A stretch of DNA of 64,000 nucleotides, from positions 107,993-171,992 of the forward strand of contig JANNPZ010000068.1 of NCBI GenBank assembly GCA_031400505.1, in the 5' to 3' direction. Below are positions 32,982-41,839 of this stretch, piece after piece. This stretch comes from JAIYDJ01 sp031400505. Lineage in GTDB: Bacteria > Pseudomonadota > Alphaproteobacteria > Rhodobacterales > Rhodobacteraceae. Position numbers and translations under genes: made by a program. Under the pieces are notes generated by a model. That model ran no database searches. It saw nothing but the letters and a program-made list of their open reading frames with translations, and was not told the origin of the DNA. How positions within the stretch are numbered: the first letter of the stretch is position 1; every line of letters starts with the position of its first letter.

Positions 32982-35900
32982 TTGCAACAGTCCTCGCCGC
33001 CCGAGCCTGCCGAAGCCCCGTCCGCGGACCTGGACCGGGCCCGGGCGCGCGAGGCCGCGGCGCGCGAAATCCTCGACCTGATCAGTCAAAGCCGCGATGA
33101 CGCAAAACCCGTGTTCGACGCGATCCTGAACCGCGTCGCCAATCTGTGCGACGCGTCTGCTGCGGCCCTGATCCTTGGGCAGCCCGGCGATCCGCATCAG
33201 CGGATGGCGGCGTCGCACGGCGTCGATGCAGCAACGGTCGCGCGCTATCACCGCGGCGAAGTGTCGATGGACCCGAACGCCTCGTTTGCAGCGCAGGCGA
33301 TTGTCAGTGGCAAGGTCGTTCATGTCGATGACGTGCTGGACACCCCGTTCTATCGGCAGGGTCTTGGGCTCTATGTCTCTGTCGTGCGGGACTCAGGCAT
33401 CCGCACCGAAATGCTGGTGCCATTGCTTTGCCCGTCCGGCGGGATCGGTACCTTCGTGATCTTCCGCAAAGAAGTGTGTGCCTTCACCCCCGACGAAATA
33501 GCGCTGGCCGAAACTTTCGCCGCCCAAGCCGTGATCGCCATCGAGAACGCCCAGCAATTCCGCGAGTTGCAGACCCGGCTGGAGCGCGAGAAGGCCTCCG
33601 CCGAAATCCTCGAGGTCATCAGTCAAAGCCGCGAGGACGAGACGCCGGTGTTCTACGTGATCCTCCGAAACGCCGTGCGGCTGTGCGGGGCGTCGGGTGC
33701 GGGGCTGTTGCTGGGGCGGAAAGAGGGGCCGCATCTGACGCTGGCCGCCCTGCACGAAGCCGCAGACCTGCCGCAGCCGGACCATGCCGCGATCATCGCG
33801 CAGGTCAACAGCCCGCCGATGCGGATGGACCCGGCGGCCCATGTCTCGGCCCGGGCGATCTGCGAAGGCGCGGTCGTGCAGGTCGAGGACCTGACGCAGA
33901 CCCAAAGCTATCTGTCTGGCGAGCCGACCTTCCGGACGATGGTTGAAGAACAAGGCATCCGCGCGGTGCTGAGCGTGCCGTTGCTGGGGGCCGGGGGCGC
34001 GCTTGGTGCTGTCAACCTGCATTGGCCAGAGGTGCGCGCCTTTGCCGCCGATGAAATCGCCCTTGTCGAAACCTTTGCCGCCCAGGCCGTTATCGCCATC
34101 GAAAACGTCCGCCAGTTCCGCGAGTTGCAGACCCGGCTCGAGCGGGAGAAGGCTTCGGCCGAAATCCTTGAAGTGATCAGCCATAGCCGCGATGACGACG
34201 CGCCGGTGTTCGATGTGATCGTGCGTCACGCGGCAAAGCTGTGCAACGCTCCAGTTGCATGGTTGCTGTTGGCCACGTCGACACAGCGCACGTTCAAGCT
34301 TGCGGGCTATCACGGCCTGAGCCTCCGAAAAATCGAACTGGGCGACGTCTTTGAACTCGACGAAGATCCCGACATCATGACCGGGGTTGGCCGCGCGGCC
34401 TTAAAGGCGCAGACCAATCAGGACGAAGACCTTGCGCAGACGCGGCATTACCTGAACGGCATCGGCGACATGCGGATGCTGGTGGACGACGAGGGTATCC
34501 GCACCCGCCTGTGCGTTCCGCTGATCAGCGGTGGTCGGGCCATCGGGGCAATCCTGCTGACCCGCCGCGAGGTGGCCCCTTTCGCCCCCGACCAGATCGC
34601 CCTGGTCGAAACTTTCGCCGCCCAGGCCGTCATTGCCATCGAGAACGTCCGCCAGTTCCGCGAGTTGCAGACGCGGCTGGCGCGGGAGGCCGCGACGCGG
34701 GAGATCCTCGAGGTCATCAGCCAGAGCCGCGACGATGATGCACCGGTGTTCGATGCGGTGCTGCGCAATGCGAACCGTCTGTGCGGCACCAGCATGGCCT
34801 ACCTGGTGCTCGGGCGACCCGATGATACGCACATGACGATAGCGGCCTATGTGAACCCCTATCTGCCGGCGGAGGATAGCGTTGACCAGATCATCGCCTT
34901 TGCCAATCAGACCGGGATGCGCATGGACGCGGCCGAACACTTCTCGGCGCAGGCGATCCTTTCGGGCGAGGTCGTGCAGATTGCCGATATCGCAGCATCG
35001 CACGGCTATCTGTCGGGCGAACCGACCGTGCGGATTCTGGTCGAGGACGTGGGCGTTCGCACAGTCCTGAGCGTGCCGCTGTTTGACGCGCAGGGCGCCA
35101 TTGGTGCTATCAGCCTGCAGCGCCGCGAAGAGCGGCTGTTCAGCGACGATGAAATCACCTTGATCCAGTCCTTCGCCGCCCAGGCCGTCATCGCCATCGA
35201 GAACGTGCGCCAGTTCCGCGAATTGCAGAACCGGCTGGCCCGCGAGGCTGCGACGCGGGAAATCCTTGAGGTGATCAGCCATAGCCGCGACGACGACAAG
35301 CCGGTGTTCGACGTCGTCCTGCGCAAGGCCGCCGAACTTTGCAATGCGTCAATGGCCGATCTCAATATCATCAGCGAAGACCGCACACATGCGGTGCTGG
35401 CGGCAGATTGGGGCGATATCCACTCGGATACGCTGCCCGTCGGCACGGTCTGGCCGATGGACTCGGACAGTGGTCCCCAGATCTGCCTGCGCGAGGGACG
35501 GATCAGGCATATCCACGATCTGGCCGACACCGACGCTTACCGATCTGGCGATCGGGTCCTGGTCATTGCTGTCGACGAGATCGGGATCAGAACAGTTCTG
35601 TCGGTACCCATGTTCAACGGTGGCAGGACGGTCGCGTGCATTTCGATCTACCGGCGCGAAGTGCGCCCCTTCGCCCCCGACGAGATCGCCCTTGTCGAGA
35701 CCTTCGCCGCCCAGGCCGTGATCGCCATCGAGAACGTCCGCCAGTTCCGCGAGTTGCAGGCGCGGCTGGCGCGCGAGGCGGCGACGCGGGATATCCTTGA
35801 GGTCATCAGCCAGAGCCGCGACGATGACGGCCCGGTGTTCGAGACCATCCTGCAAAGCGCCTCGCGTCTGTGCAATGCGCAAAGTGCCGCGTTTCTGCTG

Positions 35901-37541
35901 GCCAACGAGGCGCGGACCCATGCGCGGCTGATGGCCATTCACGGCGACACCCTGAACGTCTTTATCGGCGCGGACTCGGCGCTGGATGCCGGGCATACCC
36001 CGACGGAAGCGATCCGGACCGGGCAATGCGTCCACATCGCCGATGTGCGCGACACCGATCTTTTCCGCAAGGGCGACACGGTCCGCGTCCGGCTGGTTCA
36101 GGAAACAGGGCTGCGGTCGTCGCTGGCGGTGCCCCTGATGCGCAGCGGCCAGGCGATCGGGGCCATCGTGCTGCACCGTCTGCACGAGGTTCGGCCGTTC
36201 TCGACGGACGACATCGACCTGCTGCAAGGTTTCGCCGCCCAGGCCGTGATCGCCATCGAGAACGTCCGCCAGTTCCGCGAGTTGCAGACGCGGCTGGCGC
36301 GCGAGGCGGCGACGCGGGAAATCCTGGAGGTGATCAGCCGCAACCCCGACGACGACCGCCCGGTGTTTGACGCTATCCTTGGCAATGCCATCCGGCTTTG
36401 CGGGGCCGACACCTCGGCGCTGTTTCTGGGACGGCGGGACGATCCGCGCATGAGGCTGGCAGCGTGGCGCGACCGGGCTGCATCCTCGTCAGTGATGGAG
36501 GATGAGATGATCGCCCGGGTAAATACCACGCCAATGTTGATGGATCCCAGCGTCCACGTCTCGGCGCAGGCCATCATCCACGAACGCAACGTCCACATTC
36601 CCGACGTGCAGCAGCATCCGTCCTACCTGTCCAATGAACCGTCCTACAGGATTTTCGGCGACGCGCTGGGCATTCGCAGCATATTGGTCGTGCCGCTGAT
36701 CGACGCGCGAGGGGCGCTTGGGGTGGTTCATGTCCACAGACGCGAGGTGCGTCCCTTCACCCCTGACGAAATCGCCCTTGTTGAAACCTTTGCAGCACAG
36801 GCCGTCATCGCCATCGAGAACGTCCGGCAGTTCAAAGCGCTGGAGGCGCTAAATGCCGAACTTGGCGACCGGGTGCAGGATCAGGTCGGCGAGATTGAAC
36901 GGATGGGGCGGCTGAAGCGGTTCCTGCCTGCTGCCGTGGCCGATGCGGTGGTGTCGTCGGGGTCGGAAAGGATGCTGTCCAGCCACCGCGCGCTGCTGGG
37001 GGTGCTGTTTTGCGATATCCGGGGCTTCACCGCGTTCTGCGAGACGGCGGAGCCCGAGGAGACCATCGAAGTCCTGCAGACCTATCACGAGGAAATGGGC
37101 AAGCTGATCGAGGGCCACGGCGCGGGCGTCGATCACCGGATGGGCGACGGGATCATGGTGCTGTTCAACGATCCGCTGCCCTGCGACGACCCGGCGGGGA
37201 CGGCGGTGCGGCTGGGTCTTGCGATGCGCGACCGGATGGCGGAACTGTGCCGGGGATGGAAAAAACTGGGCCACAAGCTGGGCTTCGGGGTGGGGGTGTC
37301 ACTGGGCTATGCCACGGTGGGGATGGTGGGGTCCGGCGGGCGGATCGATTACACTGCCTCGGGGACCGCGATCAACCTTGCCTCGCGCCTCAGCGACGAG
37401 GCGCAGGATGGTGAGATCCTTCTCAGCCCGCGCGCGCGTCTGGCCGTCGAGGATGATTTCGCGGTCGAGGCGCGTGGTGAGATCACCCTGAAGGGCATGC
37501 GCGAACCGGTCGAGGTGTACCGGGTTACAGGCGTGATCTGA
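32982..37541 (+). CDS. Class III nucleotide cyclase with seven tandem GAF domains
   Basis: A 1519-residue cytoplasmic protein. Seven GAF domains of about 187 residues each occupy residues 30-1310, joined by near-identical helical linkers (EILEVISQSRDD at the start, FAAQAVIAIENVRQFRELQ at the end). The C-terminal cyclase domain has metal ligands D1345 (FCDIRGFTAF) and D1389 (RMGDGIMVLF), with N1465 and R1469 in AINLASRL. The base-recognition lysine is replaced by H1385 and the partner position is T1458, so substrate preference is uncertain. The start is TTG at 32982 behind GGAG. It probably integrates several ligand signals into cAMP or a related nucleotide. Confidence 0.92.
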   Translation: MQQSSPPEPAEAPSADLDRARAREAAAREILDLISQSRDDAKPVFDAILNRVANLCDASAAALILGQPGDPHQRMAASHGVDAATVARYHRGEVSMDPNASFAAQAIVSGKVVHVDDVLDTPFYRQGLGLYVSVVRDSGIRTEMLVPLLCPSGGIGTFVIFRKEVCAFTPDEIALAETFAAQAVIAIENAQQFRELQTRLEREKASAEILEVISQSREDETPVFYVILRNAVRLCGASGAGLLLGRKEGPHLTLAALHEAADLPQPDHAAIIAQVNSPPMRMDPAAHVSARAICEGAVVQVEDLTQTQSYLSGEPTFRTMVEEQGIRAVLSVPLLGAGGALGAVNLHWPEVRAFAADEIALVETFAAQAVIAIENVRQFRELQTRLEREKASAEILEVISHSRDDDAPVFDVIVRHAAKLCNAPVAWLLLATSTQRTFKLAGYHGLSLRKIELGDVFELDEDPDIMTGVGRAALKAQTNQDEDLAQTRHYLNGIGDMRMLVDDEGIRTRLCVPLISGGRAIGAILLTRREVAPFAPDQIALVETFAAQAVIAIENVRQFRELQTRLAREAATREILEVISQSRDDDAPVFDAVLRNANRLCGTSMAYLVLGRPDDTHMTIAAYVNPYLPAEDSVDQIIAFANQTGMRMDAAEHFSAQAILSGEVVQIADIAASHGYLSGEPTVRILVEDVGVRTVLSVPLFDAQGAIGAISLQRREERLFSDDEITLIQSFAAQAVIAIENVRQFRELQNRLAREAATREILEVISHSRDDDKPVFDVVLRKAAELCNASMADLNIISEDRTHAVLAADWGDIHSDTLPVGTVWPMDSDSGPQICLREGRIRHIHDLADTDAYRSGDRVLVIAVDEIGIRTVLSVPMFNGGRTVACISIYRREVRPFAPDEIALVETFAAQAVIAIENVRQFRELQARLAREAATRDILEVISQSRDDDGPVFETILQSASRLCNAQSAAFLLANEARTHARLMAIHGDTLNVFIGADSALDAGHTPTEAIRTGQCVHIADVRDTDLFRKGDTVRVRLVQETGLRSSLAVPLMRSGQAIGAIVLHRLHEVRPFSTDDIDLLQGFAAQAVIAIENVRQFRELQTRLAREAATREILEVISRNPDDDRPVFDAILGNAIRLCGADTSALFLGRRDDPRMRLAAWRDRAASSSVMEDEMIARVNTTPMLMDPSVHVSAQAIIHERNVHIPDVQQHPSYLSNEPSYRIFGDALGIRSILVVPLIDARGALGVVHVHRREVRPFTPDEIALVETFAAQAVIAIENVRQFKALEALNAELGDRVQDQVGEIERMGRLKRFLPAAVADAVVSSGSERMLSSHRALLGVLFCDIRGFTAFCETAEPEETIEVLQTYHEEMGKLIEGHGAGVDHRMGDGIMVLFNDPLPCDDPAGTAVRLGLAMRDRMAELCRGWKKLGHKLGFGVGVSLGYATVGMVGSGGRIDYTASGTAINLASRLSDEAQDGEILLSPRARLAVEDDFAVEARGEITLKGMREPVEVYRVTGVI

Positions 37542-37545
37542 CGTC

Positions 37546-39291
37546 TTAGGCACCTGTCGGCAGCCCCGCCTTGACCAGCCCTTCCATCACCAGTGCGGGG
37601 TCTTCGGGGCGGACGTAGTGGAACCGTGCCAGGCGCAGCGCCATGCGGAAATCGGGCTTCAGCGCCATCAGGTCGGCCCAAACGGCCTGCGCCTCGGAGG
37701 TCTCGCCAAGGTGGCCGAGCGTGGCGGCGAGCCAAGCGCGGCCGATGTCGGTATCGTGGACCAGATGCAGCCGTTCGCGAAACACCAGCGCCGCGGTCTC
37801 GAAATTGCGCAAAAAGAAATGCGCCATGCCGAGGAACTGCAGACGAAGGTGGTACATGCCGGGTTCAAGCCGGATGGCGCGTTCGAGCAAGGGGATCGCT
37901 TCTGCGGGGCGCCCGGATGTGCAGAATATCTCGCCAAGGGTGAAGAGGGCCTGCCCCGAGTCGGGGTTCAGCGAAAGAGCCTTCCGGCCCGCACTTTCGG
38001 CCGTGTCATAGTCACCTCTGAAGCGCGCGGCGACAGCGACGGCGCGGATGGCAAACGGCTCTTCCGGGTCAATCTCGACGGCTCGGTCGGCCATCGCATT
38101 TGCCCGCGCCGCCACGATATCCGGCGCATCGCCTGACCAGCCGTTAAGGAAATCAAGCCATTCGAAGGTCGCCATGAACCCCAGCGCCTGCGCATAGTCC
38201 GGGTCCATCGCGATGGCGCGTTGGCCATGCTCCATACCAAGCCGGAATTTCTCCGGGGTCAGATCGCGCGACAGCACCAGATCGCGCATCCGCATGAAAC
38301 TGTCATGCGCTAGCAGGTTCGCCGTAGCCACGCGGGTGATGCTTGCCCTTTCGGTGGGGGTCAGACGCACCTTCAGCGCCTCGACGATCTTCAGCGTCAC
38401 CGCATCTTGCACCCCAAACACATCCGCGAGGTCACCGTCATAGCGATCAGCCCAAAGATGCGCGCCGGTGGCGGCATCGATCAGCTGTGCCGTCACCCGC
38501 ACCCTTTGCCCGGCGCGGCGCACCGAGCCTTCCAGCACATGCCCCACGCCCAGTTCGCGCCCCACCGCGCGGATATCCACCGACCGGCCCTTGTAAGCAA
38601 AGCTGGAATTGCGCGCGATCACTGTCAGGCCCGACACCTTGGACAGGTCGGTGATGATATCTTCTGCGATGCCGTCGGCAAAATACTCCTGTTCCGGATC
38701 ACCGGACATGTTGGCAAAGGCCAGCACCGCCACGGATGGCCCCTCAGACCTGCGCACCGGCACGGGCACCGCGACCGTGGCCCCGTCCGGATGCCAGCGC
38801 CACACGCGCACCGGGCGGTCGATGTTCTTGACCTCGACCAGCCCACAATCGGCAAAGACCGCCTCGACCCGCCCCTGCACACTTTCATGGACGACCGACG
38901 ACACGGCGATGCCCCCCGGCTCTGCCAGCGGTTCCAGCCGGGCTGCGATGTTCACCCCGTCGCCATAGATGTCGTCGCCCTGCAGGATGATATCGCCCAG
39001 GTTCACGCCGATCCGCAGCGCAAGTCCTTCGCGCGCCACCGCTGCGATCTGGATTGCCATCGCGCAATTGACGGCATCGACCACGCTTGCAAATTCCACC
39101 AGTGCCCCGTCGCCCATCAGCTTGACGATCCGGCCATTGTGGGCGGCAACAACCGGATCAAACTCCTCGGCCCGGTGGCGGTTCAGGGCGGCCAGTGCCC
39201 CCGCCTCATCCGCTGCCATCATCCGCGAATAGCCCACTACATCGGCGAGCAGAATCGCGCAAAGTCGTCGGGTCTGATGGGTCAGTTTCAT
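37546..39291 (-). CDS. Adenylate cyclase with TolB-like and TPR regions
   Basis: A 581-residue class III cyclase. The N-terminal catalytic domain has D17 and D61 as metal ligands, K57 (VKLMGD) and D107 (DDIYGDGVNIAARLE) as adenine-selecting residues, and N114 and R118 for transition-state binding, so ATP is the likely substrate. A TolB/FlgO-like segment (SVAVLAFANMSGDPEQEYFA) occupies about residues 205-310, then TPR-like helices (ALSLNPDSGQALFTLGEIF) to the end. It ends four bases from the convergent GAF cyclase and starts about 50 bases before the rpsO terminator region. Confidence 0.92.
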   Translation of the reverse strand: MKLTHQTRRLCAILLADVVGYSRMMAADEAGALAALNRHRAEEFDPVVAAHNGRIVKLMGDGALVEFASVVDAVNCAMAIQIAAVAREGLALRIGVNLGDIILQGDDIYGDGVNIAARLEPLAEPGGIAVSSVVHESVQGRVEAVFADCGLVEVKNIDRPVRVWRWHPDGATVAVPVPVRRSEGPSVAVLAFANMSGDPEQEYFADGIAEDIITDLSKVSGLTVIARNSSFAYKGRSVDIRAVGRELGVGHVLEGSVRRAGQRVRVTAQLIDAATGAHLWADRYDGDLADVFGVQDAVTLKIVEALKVRLTPTERASITRVATANLLAHDSFMRMRDLVLSRDLTPEKFRLGMEHGQRAIAMDPDYAQALGFMATFEWLDFLNGWSGDAPDIVAARANAMADRAVEIDPEEPFAIRAVAVAARFRGDYDTAESAGRKALSLNPDSGQALFTLGEIFCTSGRPAEAIPLLERAIRLEPGMYHLRLQFLGMAHFFLRNFETAALVFRERLHLVHDTDIGRAWLAATLGHLGETSEAQAVWADLMALKPDFRMALRLARFHYVRPEDPALVMEGLVKAGLPTGA

Positions 39292-39337
39292 GGGCCGCAC
39301 GTTAGCTGGTGTTTCGCGGCACGGCCACTGTGAGGCG

Positions 39338-39375
39338 AAAAAAAACAAGACGCCCGCTGCTTGCGCAACGGGCGT
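39338..39375 (-). terminator. Intrinsic terminator of rpsO
   Basis: On the minus strand ACGCCCG pairs with CGGGCGT around TTGCGCAAGCAG, followed by CTTG and eight T. It lies 24 bases after the rpsO stop. It ends the rpsO transcript before the cyclase gene, so rpsO is monocistronic at its 3' side. Confidence 0.85.
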
Positions 39376-39398
39376 TTCATCAGACCGGACAGGGGGTT

Positions 39399-39668
39399 TT
39401 AGCGGCGCAGGCCCAGACGCGAGATCAGCGTGGCATAGCGCGCGTCATCCTTGGCCTTCAGATAGTCCAACAGCTTGCGGCGCTGTGCGACCATCATCAG
39501 CAACCCGCGGCGCGAGTGGTTGTCTTTCTTGTGGCTCTTGAAGTGTTCGGTCAGCGTGGCAATCCGGCTGGACAGCAGGGCCACCTGCACTTCGGGCGAA
39601 CCGGTGTCGCCTTCTTTGGTGGCGTATTCGCCAATCAGGCGGGTCTTGGTCTCGACAGTGATCGACAT
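39399..39668 (-). CDS. rpsO: 30S ribosomal protein S15
   Basis: The 89-residue product has the usual length and S15 blocks: GDTGSPEVQVALLSSRIATL, HFKSHKKDNHSRRGLLMMV and RRKLLDYLKAKD. It binds the central domain of 16S rRNA early in 30S assembly. AAGGAG lies just before the ATG. A strong terminator follows, and a structured leader precedes it. In related genomes rpsO lies between truB and pnp; here truB is 2.2 kb upstream with two other genes between. Confidence 0.98.
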   Translation of the reverse strand: MSITVETKTRLIGEYATKEGDTGSPEVQVALLSSRIATLTEHFKSHKKDNHSRRGLLMMVAQRRKLLDYLKAKDDARYATLISRLGLRR

Positions 39669-40044
39669 CGAAATCTCCTTGTGCAGAAGGGTTGTGGCAC
39701 AAGCCGGGATGTCGTCCAGCAGGGCCGATGGGCACCGTCAGAAAACGGATGTCAGCCCATACGAGAGATTGATCCGAAAGAAAAGCCTTCTGCACGATGC
39801 GGGACCACAGATTTCTGGCGCTCAGAGTCTAGTGCGCAGAGGAAGTGTTTACCAAATCTGCAGTTTTTGTGCGAGATCGCCAGATCAGGCTGGAAATGTT
39901 GCTCGTATTCTGGCATGATTTTCTGGAATTCTTCGCAAAACCAATGATTTGCAGAAAAACAAGGTTAACGGAGGGTTGCCCGTCCAGACCGGCCCGGGCG
40001 CGCGACGTCGGTGTGTGAAGAAGATTGTGTAAAGGGATCGTGCC
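39669..40044. other. 376-base region between rpsO and the RTX gene
   Basis: Contains the rpsO leader on the minus strand (39681-39795) and the divergent promoters. The right half (39841-39970) is A/T-rich and holds TTCTTCGCAAA and TTTGCAGAA as imperfect inverted arms around ACCAATGA at 39932-39959, resembling the dadA boxes. I see no reading frame with a convincing start and ribosome binding site. Confidence 0.6.
39681..39795 (-). promoter_or_regulatory. Candidate autoregulatory leader RNA of rpsO
   Basis: In the minus-strand RNA, GUGCAGAAGG (39795-39786) pairs perfectly with CCUUCUGCAC (39690-39681), closing a 95-base region directly before AAGGAG. Inside, AUGGGC/GCCCAU (39760-39755 with 39733-39728) encloses a CCGU/ACGG hairpin, and UUGUG/CACAA forms another. 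S15 is known to repress its own translation through leader structures that differ among phyla, so this is a reasonable candidate. It assumes a promoter upstream of 39795. Confidence 0.55.
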
Positions 40045-41166
40045 GTGCTTAGTTTCCTGGGATTGTTCGGCGCCCTTATGGCGGGCGCGTTCTCTGGCCT
40101 GAAAATCGGCGAATCCGTGGAGGCCGCAACGCCTTCCGATGACGAAACATCGGAAGGCCAGGCTGCCCCCGACAACGGTTCGTTGCTTGATTTTGATGCA
40201 GATGCTGAGCCTGACGGAAACGGCGATGCCGTTCCCGACACCGAAAACAACCCGGCCGTGGCAGAAGATGGGATGAACGGCGATCTGCCGGACACGGGTT
40301 CTGTCATCGCCGATGGCGACACCGATGACGACGGGATGCCGGATTCGGACGACCTTCCAAAGGTGACCGACGCGGACATGTTACTGGGCGGCGCTGCATG
40401 CGATGACATTCTGACCGGGCGTGGCGGCAATGACATCGTCACAGGCGGCGCGGGCAAAGACCTGCTGGGCGGACGCGAGGGCGATGATATGCTCGTTGGC
40501 GACGACGGCACCGACTGGCTGCGCGGCGGGGCGGGAGCGGATACGCTTCTGGGTGGGGCAGACAATGACGATCTGCACGGCGAAGAAGGTGCCGACCTGT
40601 TGGAAGGTCACACGGGCGATGACACGCTGGGGGGGCACGCAGGCGATGACACCCTGACCGGAGAAGACGGCAACGACAGCCTGATCGGAGGCGAAGGCCA
40701 GGATATCCTGACAGGCGGTGCAGGCGATGATTCACTCATCGGCGGCCTTGGCGACGACCAGATTTTCGGAGGTGCCGGTGCGGATGCCCTTGAAGGCGGC
40801 GACGGCAACGACACGATCTGGGGGCAAGATGATGCAGACAGCGCAATCGACTACCTCAATGCAGGCTCTGGTGATGACGTTCTGATGCTCGGCGCGGGCG
40901 ACTTCGGCAATGGCGGCGACGGTGCAGACCTGTTCACGCTGACCGATGCCGCCCCGAACGACGCAGTGACGCAGATCGCCGATTTTGACGGATCGCAAGA
41001 CGCGCTCGTAGTGCTTTATGATGCGGCCTTGCACCCTGACCCGGTGCTCAGCCTGCAGACAACCGAAGGCTCGCAGGCGGTCACGCTGCTGCTTGACGGC
41101 GTCGCGGTTGCACTGATCAACGGCGATCCTCCAACGCTTGGCGATATCACCCTGCGGGCCGCCTGA
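40045..41166 (+). CDS. RTX-type calcium-binding repeat protein
   Basis: A 373-residue acidic protein. After a short hydrophobic N-terminus (MLSFLGLFGALMAGAFSG) and an Asp/Glu-rich linker to about residue 110, there are some 14-16 glycine-aspartate nonapeptides such as GGAGADTLLGG and GEDGNDSLIGG, forming calcium-bound beta-rolls. The last 75 residues resemble the C-terminal part of type I secreted RTX proteins. Start is GTG at 40045 behind AAAGGGA. No HlyB/HlyD transporter is nearby. The hydrophobic N-terminus is unusual for a type I substrate and may be an anchor. Confidence 0.85.
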   Translation: MLSFLGLFGALMAGAFSGLKIGESVEAATPSDDETSEGQAAPDNGSLLDFDADAEPDGNGDAVPDTENNPAVAEDGMNGDLPDTGSVIADGDTDDDGMPDSDDLPKVTDADMLLGGAACDDILTGRGGNDIVTGGAGKDLLGGREGDDMLVGDDGTDWLRGGAGADTLLGGADNDDLHGEEGADLLEGHTGDDTLGGHAGDDTLTGEDGNDSLIGGEGQDILTGGAGDDSLIGGLGDDQIFGGAGADALEGGDGNDTIWGQDDADSAIDYLNAGSGDDVLMLGAGDFGNGGDGADLFTLTDAAPNDAVTQIADFDGSQDALVVLYDAALHPDPVLSLQTTEGSQAVTLLLDGVAVALINGDPPTLGDITLRAA

Positions 41167-41182
41167 TCCGGCAGCCGCAACG

Positions 41183-41707
41183 TCAGACCCAATTTTCTGG
41201 GTGCCGCGCATAGCCGATGTACAGCGGATGCTTCGGCTGCCCGTCTTTCGTCAGCCCCAGATGCAGCAACCGGTGTCCCCGGCCCCGCAAAAGCGCCGCT
41301 ACGGCTTGCCCGCGCGCAAGATGAGCGCCATGGGTGCCCCAACCGCAAACTACCCCACCCGCCTCCAAGCCCGCCCCCGCCCAATCGGCAAGCCGAACAA
41401 TCGCCGCGTCATTTGCGGGCCCCACCGGGTCGACTGCCCTACGCATTACCTTGGGGTCCGTCGCGCGCCAGGCAAAGATATTGGCAACCGCGAACCCGTC
41501 AAACCCCAATGATCGCGCCCGCCGTTCGCAGCGTTCTACCGTGGGATCATTCTGCTTTTCGGTGGCGGTAGAGGGGTTCAACATCACAAAACACACCCGA
41601 CGCGCCCCAACCCCCCAAACCCGCGTCAGCGAATACCGATAGGACAGGCAGTCGGAATAGACCGCAACCGATGCCGCGTCACCTTTTTGAAACTGCCGCT
41701 CGATCAC
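41183..41707 (-). CDS. DUF1643-family protein
   Basis: A 174-residue cytoplasmic protein with the family blocks YRYSLTRVWG, VCFVMLNPSTAT, DPTVERCERRARSLGFDG, NIFAWRATDP and the C-terminal LTKDGQPKHPLYI. Function is unknown. The GTG at 41707 is chosen because AAGAGG lies five bases upstream and gives MIERQF, the usual family start; an ATG at 41737 is possible. In related genomes it commonly lies near truB and rpsO, as here. Confidence 0.8.
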   Translation of the reverse strand: MIERQFQKGDAASVAVYSDCLSYRYSLTRVWGVGARRVCFVMLNPSTATEKQNDPTVERCERRARSLGFDGFAVANIFAWRATDPKVMRRAVDPVGPANDAAIVRLADWAGAGLEAGGVVCGWGTHGAHLARGQAVAALLRGRGHRLLHLGLTKDGQPKHPLYIGYARHPENWV

Positions 41708-41839
41708 GCAAACCTCTTCATCAGTTGATGAACACATGTATCGGTTCAACGGCGACGCCAAGGCAGCCTGTCAATGTGTTCCGCGGCAGCCCGGTTGCGG
41801 GGGGCTCGATGCCCGCCGCAACCGGACGCCGTTGCAAGA

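Noticed and set aside
33500..36850. Regularly spaced direct repeats that resemble a repeat array
   Set aside because: Spacing is about 560 bases and all copies are in frame within one coding sequence; they are GAF linkers, not CRISPR.
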